21,917 nucleotides of DNA, taken from positions 1 to 21,917 of the forward strand of contig CAZQAG010000037.1 in assembly GCA_964591295.1 (NCBI GenBank), given 5' to 3'. How positions within the stretch are numbered: the stretch's first letter is position 1; every line of letters starts with the position of its first letter. This document shows, in pieces, positions 6,145 through 12,559 of the stretch. The stretch is from VAXT01 sp964591295. Its GTDB lineage: Bacteria > Actinomycetota > Thermoleophilia > Gaiellales > Gaiellaceae. The position numbers were made by a program, and so were the translations under genes. The notes beneath the pieces were generated by a model. That model was not told where the DNA came from. It worked only from the letters and a program-made list of their open reading frames with translations, and did not search any database.

Positions 6145-6813
6145 GTGACCTGGCAAGAAGGGGGCGAGCCGATTCAACACGGCAAGCTCGAGCTCCGCCC
6201 GGGTGCACTCGTGCTCGACGGCTCGGATCGTGCCGGACCACAGGGACGAGAGATCGCCTACAACGAGGTGACGAGCGCGCGGGTCGCCCGGATCCCGAGC
6301 GACCGCCTCTCCGGACGCCAGACACTCATCGTCGATCGCCGGAACGCGACATCACTCAGAATTACGGGAGTTGCGCAACCGGGGATCATCTCGGAGCTGG
6401 CCGAGAGCCTGAACACCCTTCGCACGGGAGAAAGGCGCTTCGTGAGCCGTCTGGTAATCGTCGTTCCGCTGCAGCAGGGCGCTTCCGACCGCGCCCGGGC
6501 GCTGCTGCGGAAGGGGCCGCCGTTCGATCCCGAAGCGGCCGGCCTAGAGCGTCATCACGTCTTCCTCACCGACCACGAGGCGGTGTTCGTCTTCGAGGTG
6601 GACGCGCCGGATGCAGTCGAGCGGCTTAGCTCCGATCCGACTCTTTGGGAGGCCCTCGCGGGTTGGAACGAGCTCGTCGCCGGCCCTCCGCGCGTCGCGG
6701 AGGACGTCTACTCGTGGGTTCGGCCGAGTGAGTCCGAGGATGTCTCCTTCGCGGCCACTCCAGGCCCTGGAGACAGCGACGGCGGCGACGTGTATTCGCC
6801 CTCGGTGGGCTAG
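6145..6813 (+). CDS. Unclassified two-domain protein (PH-like plus ferredoxin-like half)
   Basis: About 222 residues. Residues 1-90 (GKLELRPGALVLDG, then EIAYNEVTSARVARIPSDRL and TLIVDRR) have the beta-rich look of a small PH-like or DUF domain. From about 95 a different unit begins, with RLVIVVPLQQGASDRARALL, PPFDPEAAGLERHHVFLTDHEAVFVFEV and LWEALAGWNELVAGPPR split along it; this resembles single ferredoxin-like alpha/beta barrel proteins that bind small molecules or dimerise. The tail is acidic and disordered. GTG 6145 is preferred because AGGAG (6131-6135) is 9 nt upstream; ATG 6127 is in frame and possible. Domain names rest on pattern only. The flanking cupin at 6823 starts as this gene ends, so they may be co-expressed. 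Confidence 0.6.
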   Translation: MTWQEGGEPIQHGKLELRPGALVLDGSDRAGPQGREIAYNEVTSARVARIPSDRLSGRQTLIVDRRNATSLRITGVAQPGIISELAESLNTLRTGERRFVSRLVIVVPLQQGASDRARALLRKGPPFDPEAAGLERHHVFLTDHEAVFVFEVDAPDAVERLSSDPTLWEALAGWNELVAGPPRVAEDVYSWVRPSESEDVSFAATPGPGDSDGGDVYSPSVG

Positions 6814-6823
6814 GCTCGCCTAG
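6810..6823. promoter_or_regulatory. Dyad CTAGGC-TC-GCCTAG across stop and start codons
   Basis: A 6-bp perfect dyad covers the TAG stop of the upstream gene and the first base of the next GTG. TAGGCT at 6811-6816 could also serve as a -10 box placing the transcript start at the GTG. No -35 is evident. Confidence 0.3.
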
Positions 6824-7134
6824 TGCAGGCAATCGAGGTAGAAGCCGCTCGACGGCGTCTCTCGGCCGGGAATGGAGGCTACGAGATCGTGCACCGGTCA
6901 CCTGGGATCGAGGTCGGCGTCTACGTGCTTGTCGCCCCCGAGCCGGATCACCAGCAACCGCACGAAGACGACGAGCTGTACGTCGTCCTCGAAGGACGCG
7001 GCGTGCTGACCGTGGAAGGTGAGGAAACCGAGATGACCGAGGGGCAGGCAGCTTTCGTGCCTACAGGCGCCGATCACCGGTTTACCGGCTACGAGGGCCT
7101 GAGCCTGCTCGTCATCTTCACCCGGCCTGACTGA
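6823..7134 (+). CDS. Small single-domain cupin protein
   Basis: 103 residues, one cupin_2 barrel. First motif: H43, H47, E51 and G58 in EPDHQQPHEDDELYVVLEG. Second motif: PTGADHRFTG with H85. The pattern implies a bound metal. The GTG at 6823 has no Shine-Dalgarno; it is chosen because the protein begins where cupins of this size begin and no ATG precedes it. Translation from a leaderless transcript or by coupling to the gene ending at 6813 are both possible. It shares only the fold with the cupin at 5510-5902. Many such proteins are lyases, isomerases or sensors; the role here is not known. Confidence 0.75.
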   Translation: MQAIEVEAARRRLSAGNGGYEIVHRSPGIEVGVYVLVAPEPDHQQPHEDDELYVVLEGRGVLTVEGEETEMTEGQAAFVPTGADHRFTGYEGLSLLVIFTRPD

Positions 7135-7309
7135 GGCGCATCGCCTGGGCATCGCGTGTGCGCATGCGGCTGTAGAGAACGATCCCGGCGAGGCCTGCCA
7201 CGGCCGGGATCGCGCCGGCCAGGAAGAGCGTCCACCGTGCTCCGATCGCGACCACGAGCAAGTAGGCGAAAGTCGCGCTGACCGAGGAGCCCGCGGGCCA
7301 CAGGCCCAT
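7118..7309 (-). pseudogene. Remnant of an MFS transporter (about two TM helices)
   Basis: From ATG 7309 the minus strand reads MGLWPAGSSVSATFAYLL, then a second hydrophobic stretch WTLFLAGAIPAVAGLAGIVL, a basic turn YSRMRTRD and a stop at 7118. This is the texture of TM5-TM6 of a major facilitator, including the small-residue motif of TM5, but the other ten helices are missing. Upstream (7310-7384) the frame stays open with sequence unlike a transporter. The 3' end overlaps the cupin gene by 17 bp. I take it as a decayed fragment. The rest of the gap, 7310-7436, shows no gene. Confidence 0.4.
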
Positions 7310-7425
7310 TGTCGCGGCTCGTCCCGCGTCGTTACTACGGCAAACCCGCAGCGACACGACGGACGGGCACCGATGGCGCGGCAAAGGGCGGTGGCGACAC
7401 TCCCAATCGATGAACGTTTACGGAA

Positions 7426-7431
7426 AAGGAG
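7426..7431 (+). promoter_or_regulatory. Shine-Dalgarno AAGGAG fixing the ATG at 7437
   Basis: AAGGAG lies 5 nt before ATG 7437 and supports it over the in-frame ATG at 7410, which has none. Confidence 0.75.
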
Positions 7432-7436
7432 TCGCC

Positions 7437-8015
7437 ATGCGCAAGCTATTCGAGTACGGCGGTATTGCCGCCAGCGTAGTTCTCATCGCCTTCGGCATCG
7501 GATCCATCGGGATCGGCGCCTGGGGAATCAGCACCGTTCGGGACAACCTCAAGCAGGAGCAGATCTTCTTCGGCGACGCCGCCGAGGACCCGGCTGTTCC
7601 CGCTTCCCAGTCGGGCAAGCAGGTGAAGACGGGCTCTCAGGCTCATGACTTCGCCGCGGTGATGCGAAAGCACACGCTCGAGTCGACCGACGGAATGACG
7701 TACTCCCAGATGGGTCGCTTCCTGGACGAGAAGGGCAACCAGACCTCGGACGAGGCGCTCGCCGCCAAGGATCCGAAGACCGGTCAGCCTGTCCCGAACC
7801 GGCTCCGTGACCTGTGGGTGACCGAGACCGCACTCACGACCGCGCTCAACACGGCGTTCTTCGCCGAGCGCGTCGGTGTGTTCGGAATCGTGATGGGCAT
7901 TGCCCTCCTGCTGACGGGGATCGGGTTCCTGATCCTCACGCTTGGAGGCGCGCTGCGCCGGAGAGAAGCGGACGCCGCTGAGGCGTCGCGCAATCCGGTG
8001 GCAGCCACAGGCTGA
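7437..8015 (+). CDS. Two-TM membrane protein of unknown function
   Basis: 192 residues. A short basic start (MRKLFEYGG) leads into TM1 at about 8-30. An outer loop of ~115 residues follows, with no Cys and no enzyme motif; it contains QEQIFFGDAAEDP, HDFAAVMRKHTLESTDG and MTYSQMGRFLDEKGNQTSD. TM2 is at about 146-173, then a basic cytoplasmic tail. The same layout is common in actinobacterial proteins that databases often mislabel as a ring-opening dioxygenase; nothing here supports an enzyme. The gene is monocistronic, with a strong terminator at 8039-8070. Membrane placement is clear, function is not. Confidence 0.75.
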   Translation: MRKLFEYGGIAASVVLIAFGIGSIGIGAWGISTVRDNLKQEQIFFGDAAEDPAVPASQSGKQVKTGSQAHDFAAVMRKHTLESTDGMTYSQMGRFLDEKGNQTSDEALAAKDPKTGQPVPNRLRDLWVTETALTTALNTAFFAERVGVFGIVMGIALLLTGIGFLILTLGGALRRREADAAEASRNPVAATG

Positions 8016-8038
8016 GCGGGCGACTCCGCTCGGAAGAG

Positions 8039-8070
8039 AAGGGGCGCCCCTCGGGTCGCCCCTTTCTTTT
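8039..8070 (+). terminator. Rho-independent terminator
   Basis: AAGGGGCG (8039-8046) pairs perfectly with CGCCCCTT (8057-8064) around a 10-nt loop, followed by TCTTTT. It lies 24 nt after the stop of the membrane protein gene and insulates msrB from it. Confidence 0.85.
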
Positions 8071-8093
8071 GCTGTAACGCCTCGCGGCTCAGG

Positions 8094-8099
8094 CAGACT
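8094..8099 (+). promoter_or_regulatory. Weak -10 box before msrB
   Basis: CAGACT lies 8 nt before the ATG at 8108 (5 nt before GTG 8105). No Shine-Dalgarno precedes the start, so a leaderless transcript is possible. The -35 (TTGCTG at 8069-8074) has a 19-bp spacer, which is long, so the call is weak. Confidence 0.25.
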
Positions 8100-8107
8100 G
8101 TTCTGTG

Positions 8108-8500
8108 ATGCCAAAGATTCAAAGAACAGAGCAGGAGTGGCGCGCCGAGCTGACGCCCGAGGCCTACCACGTGCTGCGCGAGAAGGGCACGGAGCGGCCG
8201 TTCACAGGTGAGTACGACCACGTCTTCGAGCCGGGCACCTACCAGTGCGCCGGCTGCGGCGCGGAGCTCTTCGTCGCGGACACGAAGTACGACTCGGGTT
8301 GCGGCTGGCCGGCCTTCTACGCACCGGCCAGCGAGGACGCGGTCGACGAGGAGACGGACGTAACGTTCGGGATGGTGCGCACCGAGGTCATGTGCTCGAA
8401 CTGCGGCGGCCACCTCGGCCATGTCTTCCCGGACGGGCCGCATCCGACCGGGCAGCGCTACTGCATCAACTCTGCGGCCCTGAAACTGGAGGAGGAATAG
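8108..8500 (+). CDS. msrB: Peptide methionine-R-sulfoxide reductase
   Basis: 130 residues, full length. The enzyme reduces the R epimer of methionine sulfoxide in proteins. Structural zinc is held by two CxxC pairs, C47/C50 (CAGC) and C96/C99 (CSNC). The catalytic Cys is C119 in RYCINSAAL, and the resolving-type Cys is C65 in SGCGWPAF; GGHLGHVF is also present. ATG 8108 is chosen; a GTG immediately before it (8105) adds one residue. The stop TAG shares its last base with the msrA start. With msrA it covers both epimers of oxidised methionine. No signal peptide is seen, so it works in the cytoplasm. Confidence 0.95.
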   Translation: MPKIQRTEQEWRAELTPEAYHVLREKGTERPFTGEYDHVFEPGTYQCAGCGAELFVADTKYDSGCGWPAFYAPASEDAVDEETDVTFGMVRTEVMCSNCGGHLGHVFPDGPHPTGQRYCINSAALKLEEE

Positions 8501-8991
8501 TGGAAAAGCAGGCAACTTTTGGAGCAGGGTGCTTCTGGGGCGTCGAGGCTGCGTTCCGGCAGCTCGACGGCGTCACGAAGACCGAGGCGGGCTACGAGGG
8601 CGGAACGCTCGACAACCCGACCTACGAGGACGTCTGCTCGCACACGACCGGTCACGCCGAGGTCGTCCAGGTCACCTACGACCCGGAGCGGATCTCTTAC
8701 GATGACCTGCTACAGGTCTTCTGGGGCAAGCACGACCCCACACAGCTCAACCGGCAAGGCTGGGACGTGGGTGACCAGTACCGCTCGGTCATCTTCACGT
8801 ACGATGCGGAGCAGGAGGAGGCCGCCGCCCGCTCGAAGGCGCAGGAGCAGGCGCGCCACGCACAACCCGTAGTCACTCAGATCGAGCCCGCGGGGACGTT
8901 CTACGTCGCCGAGGACTACCACCAGCAGTACCTCGAGAAGCGCGGCCGCTCGACCTGCACGCCGGCGCTACGCGGCGCCGTGGCGGGCTGA
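8500..8991 (+). CDS. msrA: Peptide methionine-S-sulfoxide reductase
   Basis: 163 residues. The catalytic motif GAGCFWGVE places the nucleophile at C11; GYEGG, GHAEVVQVTYDP, FWGKHDPTQLNRQG, VGDQYRS and EDYHQQYLEK are all conserved MsrA landmarks. A C-terminal Cys, C153 in RSTCTP, can serve as recycling Cys. The GTG at 8500 is supported by AGGAGG at 8490-8495, inside the end of msrB, and overlaps the msrB stop by one base (TAGTG). The order msrB-msrA-AKR suggests an oxidative-stress operon. The reductant, usually thioredoxin, is not encoded nearby. Confidence 0.95.
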   Translation: MEKQATFGAGCFWGVEAAFRQLDGVTKTEAGYEGGTLDNPTYEDVCSHTTGHAEVVQVTYDPERISYDDLLQVFWGKHDPTQLNRQGWDVGDQYRSVIFTYDAEQEEAAARSKAQEQARHAQPVVTQIEPAGTFYVAEDYHQQYLEKRGRSTCTPALRGAVAG

Positions 8992-9905
8992 CCGGAAGTC
9001 GTCTCGGGCTGGGCCTGGCGGCTGTCGGCCGCCCCGGCTACATCAATCTGGGCCACGGCGAGGACCTCGCGAACGAGACCGATGCGCCTGCGCTCGAGAG
9101 GCGGGCACACGAGGTCCTCGACGCCGCTCTCGCCGGGGGCGTCCGCTATTTCGACGCCGCCCGCTCCTACGGCCGCGCCGAGGAGTTCCTGAGCTCCTGG
9201 CTCCGGGAGCGCGCGATCCAGCCTGGGGACGTGACCGTCGCGTCGAAGTGGGGCTACACGTACACGGCCGACTGGCGCGTCGACGCCAGGGAGCACGAGG
9301 TCAAGGACCTGTCGCTCGAGAACCTGATCCGTCAGCTCGCAGAGAGCCGTGCCCTCCTCGGCGATCACCTCCAGCTCTACCAGATCCACTCGGCAACGCT
9401 CGAGAGCGGTGTGCTCGACGATCGAGCCGTGCTGGACGAGTTGGCGCGCCTGCGCGAGACGGGCTTGCGGATCGGGCTCACGGTCTCGGGGCCGAGGCAG
9501 CGGGAGACGATCGAGAAGGCGCTCGAGGTCGGCGGGTTCGATGCGGTCCAGGCGACCTGGAACCTGTACGAGCGCTCGGCAGGCCCTGCGCTTGCCGAGG
9601 CCGACGCCGCCGGGCTCAGCGTCATCACTAAAGAGGCGCTCGCCAACGGCAGGCTGACGGCGCGGGGAGGCGACTCGAGGCTGCTGGCCGCCGCCGAGAA
9701 ACGGGCCGTCTCCCCAGACGCGCTTGCACTTGCTGCTGCGCTGGCGCAGCCCTGGGCCGACGTCATCCTCAGCGGGGCCGCGACGGTGACGCAACTCGAG
9801 AGCAACCTGGTCGCGTCAGCTATCGACTACGACGAGGAGCTCGCATCTATGACCGAGGATCGAGAGGCCTATTGGAGGACGCGCGCGGGACTCAGCTGGA
9901 ACTGA
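8988..9905 (+). CDS. Aldo/keto reductase with probable CTG start
   Basis: 305 residues if started at CTG 8988. The frame shows family sequence from its first codons (SRLGLGLAAVGRPGYINLGH), and the catalytic tetrad is D56 and Y61 (YFDAARSYG), K87 (ASKWGY) and H134 (LYQIHSA). It should reduce an aldehyde or ketone with NADPH. The first ATG/GTG in frame is GTG 9231 (codon 82), which would remove D56 and Y61, so the true start must be earlier. CTG 8988 overlaps the msrA stop as CTGA, the same layout as ATGA couplings. A non-canonical start or a wrong base are both possible. The C-terminal NADPH site (VITKEAL, then LSGAATVTQLESNL) is intact. Confidence 0.8.
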   Translation: MTGSRLGLGLAAVGRPGYINLGHGEDLANETDAPALERRAHEVLDAALAGGVRYFDAARSYGRAEEFLSSWLRERAIQPGDVTVASKWGYTYTADWRVDAREHEVKDLSLENLIRQLAESRALLGDHLQLYQIHSATLESGVLDDRAVLDELARLRETGLRIGLTVSGPRQRETIEKALEVGGFDAVQATWNLYERSAGPALAEADAAGLSVITKEALANGRLTARGGDSRLLAAAEKRAVSPDALALAAALAQPWADVILSGAATVTQLESNLVASAIDYDEELASMTEDREAYWRTRAGLSWN

Positions 9906-9911
9906 CAGGCC

Positions 9912-9940
9912 TTGACAGATTGCTTCAATCTGGTTTAGAT
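9912..9940 (+). promoter_or_regulatory. Strong sigma-70-type promoter of the glpF-dha operon
   Basis: A perfect -35 TTGACA (9912-9917), a 17-bp spacer, and -10 TTAGAT (9935-9940) predict a start near 9947 and a leader of about 120 nt. Such a good promoter in an actinobacterium usually needs a repressor, and two dyads overlap it. Confidence 0.8.
9916..9932. promoter_or_regulatory. Operator-like dyad CAGATTG-CTT-CAATCTG
   Basis: A 7-bp perfect inverted repeat with a 3-bp centre fills the spacer between the -35 and -10 of the glpF promoter. A protein bound here would block RNA polymerase. It differs from the CGAACGNNNTTCG site downstream, so a second regulator is possible. Confidence 0.55.
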
Positions 9941-9944
9941 TTCC

Positions 9945-9959
9945 CCGAACGATGTTCGG
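9945..9959. promoter_or_regulatory. Predicted IclR-type operator CCGAACGATGTTCGG at +1 of glpF
   Basis: A 6-bp perfect dyad with a 3-bp centre lies over the expected transcription start. Its core CGAACG-N3-TTCG (9946-9958) is identical outside the centre to the dyad in the dhaM/iclR promoter (14912-14924). The position predicts repression. Confidence 0.6.
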
Positions 9960-9977
9960 TAATGTCGAATATCAGCC

Positions 9978-10046
9978 GGGCCTGACGTACAGAACGTCTG
10001 TGCCCTAAAAGACGGAGAGCGGTTCGCGCCCTCCGGCTCGAACCGC
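9978..10046 (+). promoter_or_regulatory. Two hairpins in the glpF 5' leader
   Basis: Hairpin 1: GGGC (9978) and GACGT pair with ACGTC and GCCC (to 10005) around loop ACAGA. Hairpin 2: GCGGTTCG (10019-10026) pairs with CGAACCGC (10039-10046), 8 bp perfect, ending 5 nt before the AGGAGG Shine-Dalgarno. They may stabilise the mRNA or tune glpF translation. No terminator T-run is present. Confidence 0.4.
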
Positions 10047-10066
10047 CGAAAAGGAGGATTTGGGCT

Positions 10067-10867
10067 ATGGAGGAGCATTCGACTTGGCAGCGAGCCGCCG
10101 CTGAGTTCATCGGTACCGGGCTGCTCGTCTTCATCGGTGCAGGCTCGGTTCCGGCGATCCTGTTGCTCGAGAGCGGCACCGAGGCGCCCTTCTCGGGAGC
10201 CGATCTCGGTTTCATCGCGCTGGCCTTCGGTCTGATCGTGACCGCGATGGTCTATGCGATCGGAAAGGTGTCGGGCTGTCACATCAATCCGGCCGTCACG
10301 TTCGCGCTCGCGGCTACCAAGCGCTTTCCCTGGCGTGAGGTACCGGTCTACTGGGTGGCCCAGGTCGCCGGCGGGATCGCCGGTGGTTTGGCCATGTGGG
10401 CGAGCTTCGGCCAGCGCGCCATCGACCTCGGCGCCGGGTTCGGCATCGTCGACTTCAACGGCGCCGTCACGAGCTGGGGCTCGGCGATGTTCATCGAGGC
10501 GCTCGGCACGGGCATCCTGCTGTTCGCGATCCTCGGAATCGTCGATACGCGCTCGCCCGAGGGCTGGGCGGGCCTCGTGATCGGCCTCGTGATCGTGGCG
10601 ATCATCATCACGGTTGGTCCCGTCACGAACGCCTCGCTCAACCCGGCCCGCGCCCTTGGGCCGCTGCTCGTGGCCGATCTGAACGGAGGCTTCCACAACT
10701 GGACCGAGCAGCTGTTTGCGTACATCCCGGCCAACCTGATCGGCGCAACCGTCGCCTGCTTCGCCTACGACGCGATCGCAACGCCTCGGAAGGTTCAGCG
10801 CCCGATCCAGGCAGCCGTCACCGAGCCCGACCGCGCCGACTCGTACGAGTCGGTCGCAACTCCCTAG
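10067..10867 (+). CDS. glpF: Glycerol facilitator / aquaglyceroporin (MIP family)
   Basis: 266 residues, a membrane channel with two NPA boxes: N74-P75-A76 in CHINPAVTF and N192-P193-A194 in NASLNPARALGP, with R195 as the selectivity-filter arginine. Six main hydrophobic segments plus the two half-helices fit the family. Placement directly before dhaK-dhaL makes glycerol, or dihydroxyacetone itself, the likely solute rather than water. The ATG at 10067 has AGGAGG 9 nt upstream. The C-terminal tail of about 30 residues is polar and cytoplasmic. It is the first gene of the operon started by the promoter at 9912-9940; dhaK begins 8 nt after its stop. Confidence 0.9.
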   Translation: MEEHSTWQRAAAEFIGTGLLVFIGAGSVPAILLLESGTEAPFSGADLGFIALAFGLIVTAMVYAIGKVSGCHINPAVTFALAATKRFPWREVPVYWVAQVAGGIAGGLAMWASFGQRAIDLGAGFGIVDFNGAVTSWGSAMFIEALGTGILLFAILGIVDTRSPEGWAGLVIGLVIVAIIITVGPVTNASLNPARALGPLLVADLNGGFHNWTEQLFAYIPANLIGATVACFAYDAIATPRKVQRPIQAAVTEPDRADSYESVATP

Positions 10868-10875
10868 GAGGAAAT

Positions 10876-11898
10876 GTGAGCGCCACTGAGCAGCAGACAG
10901 TCAAGAAGTTCCTGAACAACCCGGAAGACATCGTCCCGGAGTCGCTCGAGGGCCTCGGGAAGGCGCATCCGGACCTCGTCAAGATCGACCTCGAGAACCA
11001 GCTCGTCCTGCGCAAGGACGCTCCGGTGAAGGGCAAGGTCGCCCTCATCTCCGGGGGCGGTTCCGGGCACGAGCCGCTGCACGGCGGCTTCGTCGGGACC
11101 GGCATGCTCGACGCCGCCGCCGCGGGCGCGGTGTTCACGTCCCCGGTTCCCGACCAGATGCTCGCCGCGACGAAGGCCGTCGACGGCGGCGCCGGGGTGA
11201 TTCACATCGTCAAGAACTACACGGGCGACGTGATGAACTTCAAGCTCGCGGCCGAGGAAGCCGCGGACGAAGGCATCCAGGTCGAGTCAGTGGTGACGAA
11301 CGACGACGTCGCGGTCGAGGACTCGCTGTACACAGCGGGTCGCCGCGGGACCGGGGCGACGGTCCTCCTCGAGAAGATCGCCGGCGCAAAGGCCGAGGCC
11401 GGCGGTTCGCTTGCGGAGGTCACCGCGGTCGCCAAGAAGGTGAACGAGCAGGCGCGGAGCTTCGGTGTCGCGCTCACCTCGTGCGCCACTCCGGGCTCGG
11501 GGCCTACGTTCGACATCGGCGCCGACGAGATGGAGTTCGGCGTCGGCATCCACGGCGAGCCCGGCCGCAGGCGCGAGAAGGTTCGCTCTGCTGCCGAGAT
11601 CGTCGCGGAGATGAGCGAGGCGATCCTGGGCGATCTCAAGCCCGCGAGCGGCTCGAACGTGCTCGCGTTCGTCAACGGGCTCGGCGGGACACCGCTGATC
11701 GAGCTCTACCTCATCTACAACGAGCTGCACAGCCAACTCGAGGAGCGCGGTCTGACCGCGACTCGCACGCTCGTGGGCAACTACATCACGAGCCTGGAGA
11801 TGGCAGGCGTCTCAATCACGATCCTCACGCTGGACGACGAGCTGACCGAGCTCTGGGATGCTCCCGTGCACACACCCGCGCTACGCTGGAAGGCATAG
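10876..11898 (+). CDS. dhaK: PTS-dependent dihydroxyacetone kinase, DhaK subunit
   Basis: 340 residues. DhaK binds dihydroxyacetone covalently as a hemiaminal on a His; that residue is H226 in GVGIHGEPGRR. The phosphate loop GGGSGHEPLHGGFVGTGM (60-77), with H65, and VKNYTGDVMNF are further landmarks. Phosphate is received from the ADP held by DhaL, giving dihydroxyacetone phosphate for glycolysis. GTG 10876 has AGGAGG (10866-10871) 4 nt upstream, overlapping the glpF stop. The N-terminal extension of about 8 residues (SATEQQTV) is slightly longer than usual. Clean single-subunit DhaK rather than the fused ATP-dependent kinase, in line with the PTS genes next to it. Confidence 0.95.
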   Translation: MSATEQQTVKKFLNNPEDIVPESLEGLGKAHPDLVKIDLENQLVLRKDAPVKGKVALISGGGSGHEPLHGGFVGTGMLDAAAAGAVFTSPVPDQMLAATKAVDGGAGVIHIVKNYTGDVMNFKLAAEEAADEGIQVESVVTNDDVAVEDSLYTAGRRGTGATVLLEKIAGAKAEAGGSLAEVTAVAKKVNEQARSFGVALTSCATPGSGPTFDIGADEMEFGVGIHGEPGRRREKVRSAAEIVAEMSEAILGDLKPASGSNVLAFVNGLGGTPLIELYLIYNELHSQLEERGLTATRTLVGNYITSLEMAGVSITILTLDDELTELWDAPVHTPALRWKA

Positions 11899-11926
11899 GA
11901 GCTTGGGCGTCAACGGAAAGGCGAAC

Positions 11927-12559
11927 GTGAACGCCGGCACGCTTCGGAGCTGGTTCGTAGCAGCCGCTGCCTCGCTTCACGAGCAGCGGGACTACCTGAC
12001 TCAGCTCGACGCTGCCATCGGTGACGCCGATCACGGCACGAACATGGACCGCGGGTTCACCGCCGTCGTCGAGAAGCTCGAATCGCTCGAGGACGTTCCG
12101 CCGGGGAAGGTCCTGACGACCGTCGGCTCGACCCTCGTGTCGACGGTCGGAGGCGCAAGCGGCCCGCTGTGGGGCATGGCCCTGCGGCGGGCCGGGCGCG
12201 CGCTCGGAGATACGGAGGAGGTCGACGGCGCGCAGCTCGTGGACGCGCTCGAGGCCGCGCTGGAAGGGGTCGTCGAGCTCGGCGCCGCCCAGGAAGGGGA
12301 CAAGACGATGGTCGACACGCTGGCACCTGCGATCCGTGCGCTCAAGGCCGGTGTCGACGGCGGCTCCTCGGTCGCCGAGGCGCTGTCTGCGGCTCTGGCC
12401 GCGGGCGAGGCGGGGATGAAGGCCACGGTTCCGCTTCAAGCCCAGAAGGGCCGTGCCTCCTATCTTGGAGAGCGGAGCATCGGGCACCAGGATCCGGGTG
12501 CGACCTCGACGGCGCTCATCCTCGCCGCTCTCGAGCAGACGGTCGCAGCCGAGAAATGA
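11927..12559 (+). CDS. dhaL: Dihydroxyacetone kinase ADP-binding subunit DhaL
   Basis: 210 residues, all helical. The Mg-ADP site uses D28, D33 and D35 in LDAAIGDADHGTNMDRGF; GGASGPLWG, GDKTMVDTLAPA and GHQDPGATSTALI complete the signature. DhaL carries ADP as a bound cofactor that is rephosphorylated by DhaM, then passes phosphate to dihydroxyacetone on DhaK. GTG 11927 is chosen because AAAGG lies 5 nt before it; a TTG at 11903 would add 8 residues but has the Shine-Dalgarno almost touching it. The stop overlaps the EI start as ATGA. Cytoplasmic. Confidence 0.93.
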   Translation: MNAGTLRSWFVAAAASLHEQRDYLTQLDAAIGDADHGTNMDRGFTAVVEKLESLEDVPPGKVLTTVGSTLVSTVGGASGPLWGMALRRAGRALGDTEEVDGAQLVDALEAALEGVVELGAAQEGDKTMVDTLAPAIRALKAGVDGGSSVAEALSAALAAGEAGMKATVPLQAQKGRASYLGERSIGHQDPGATSTALILAALEQTVAAEK

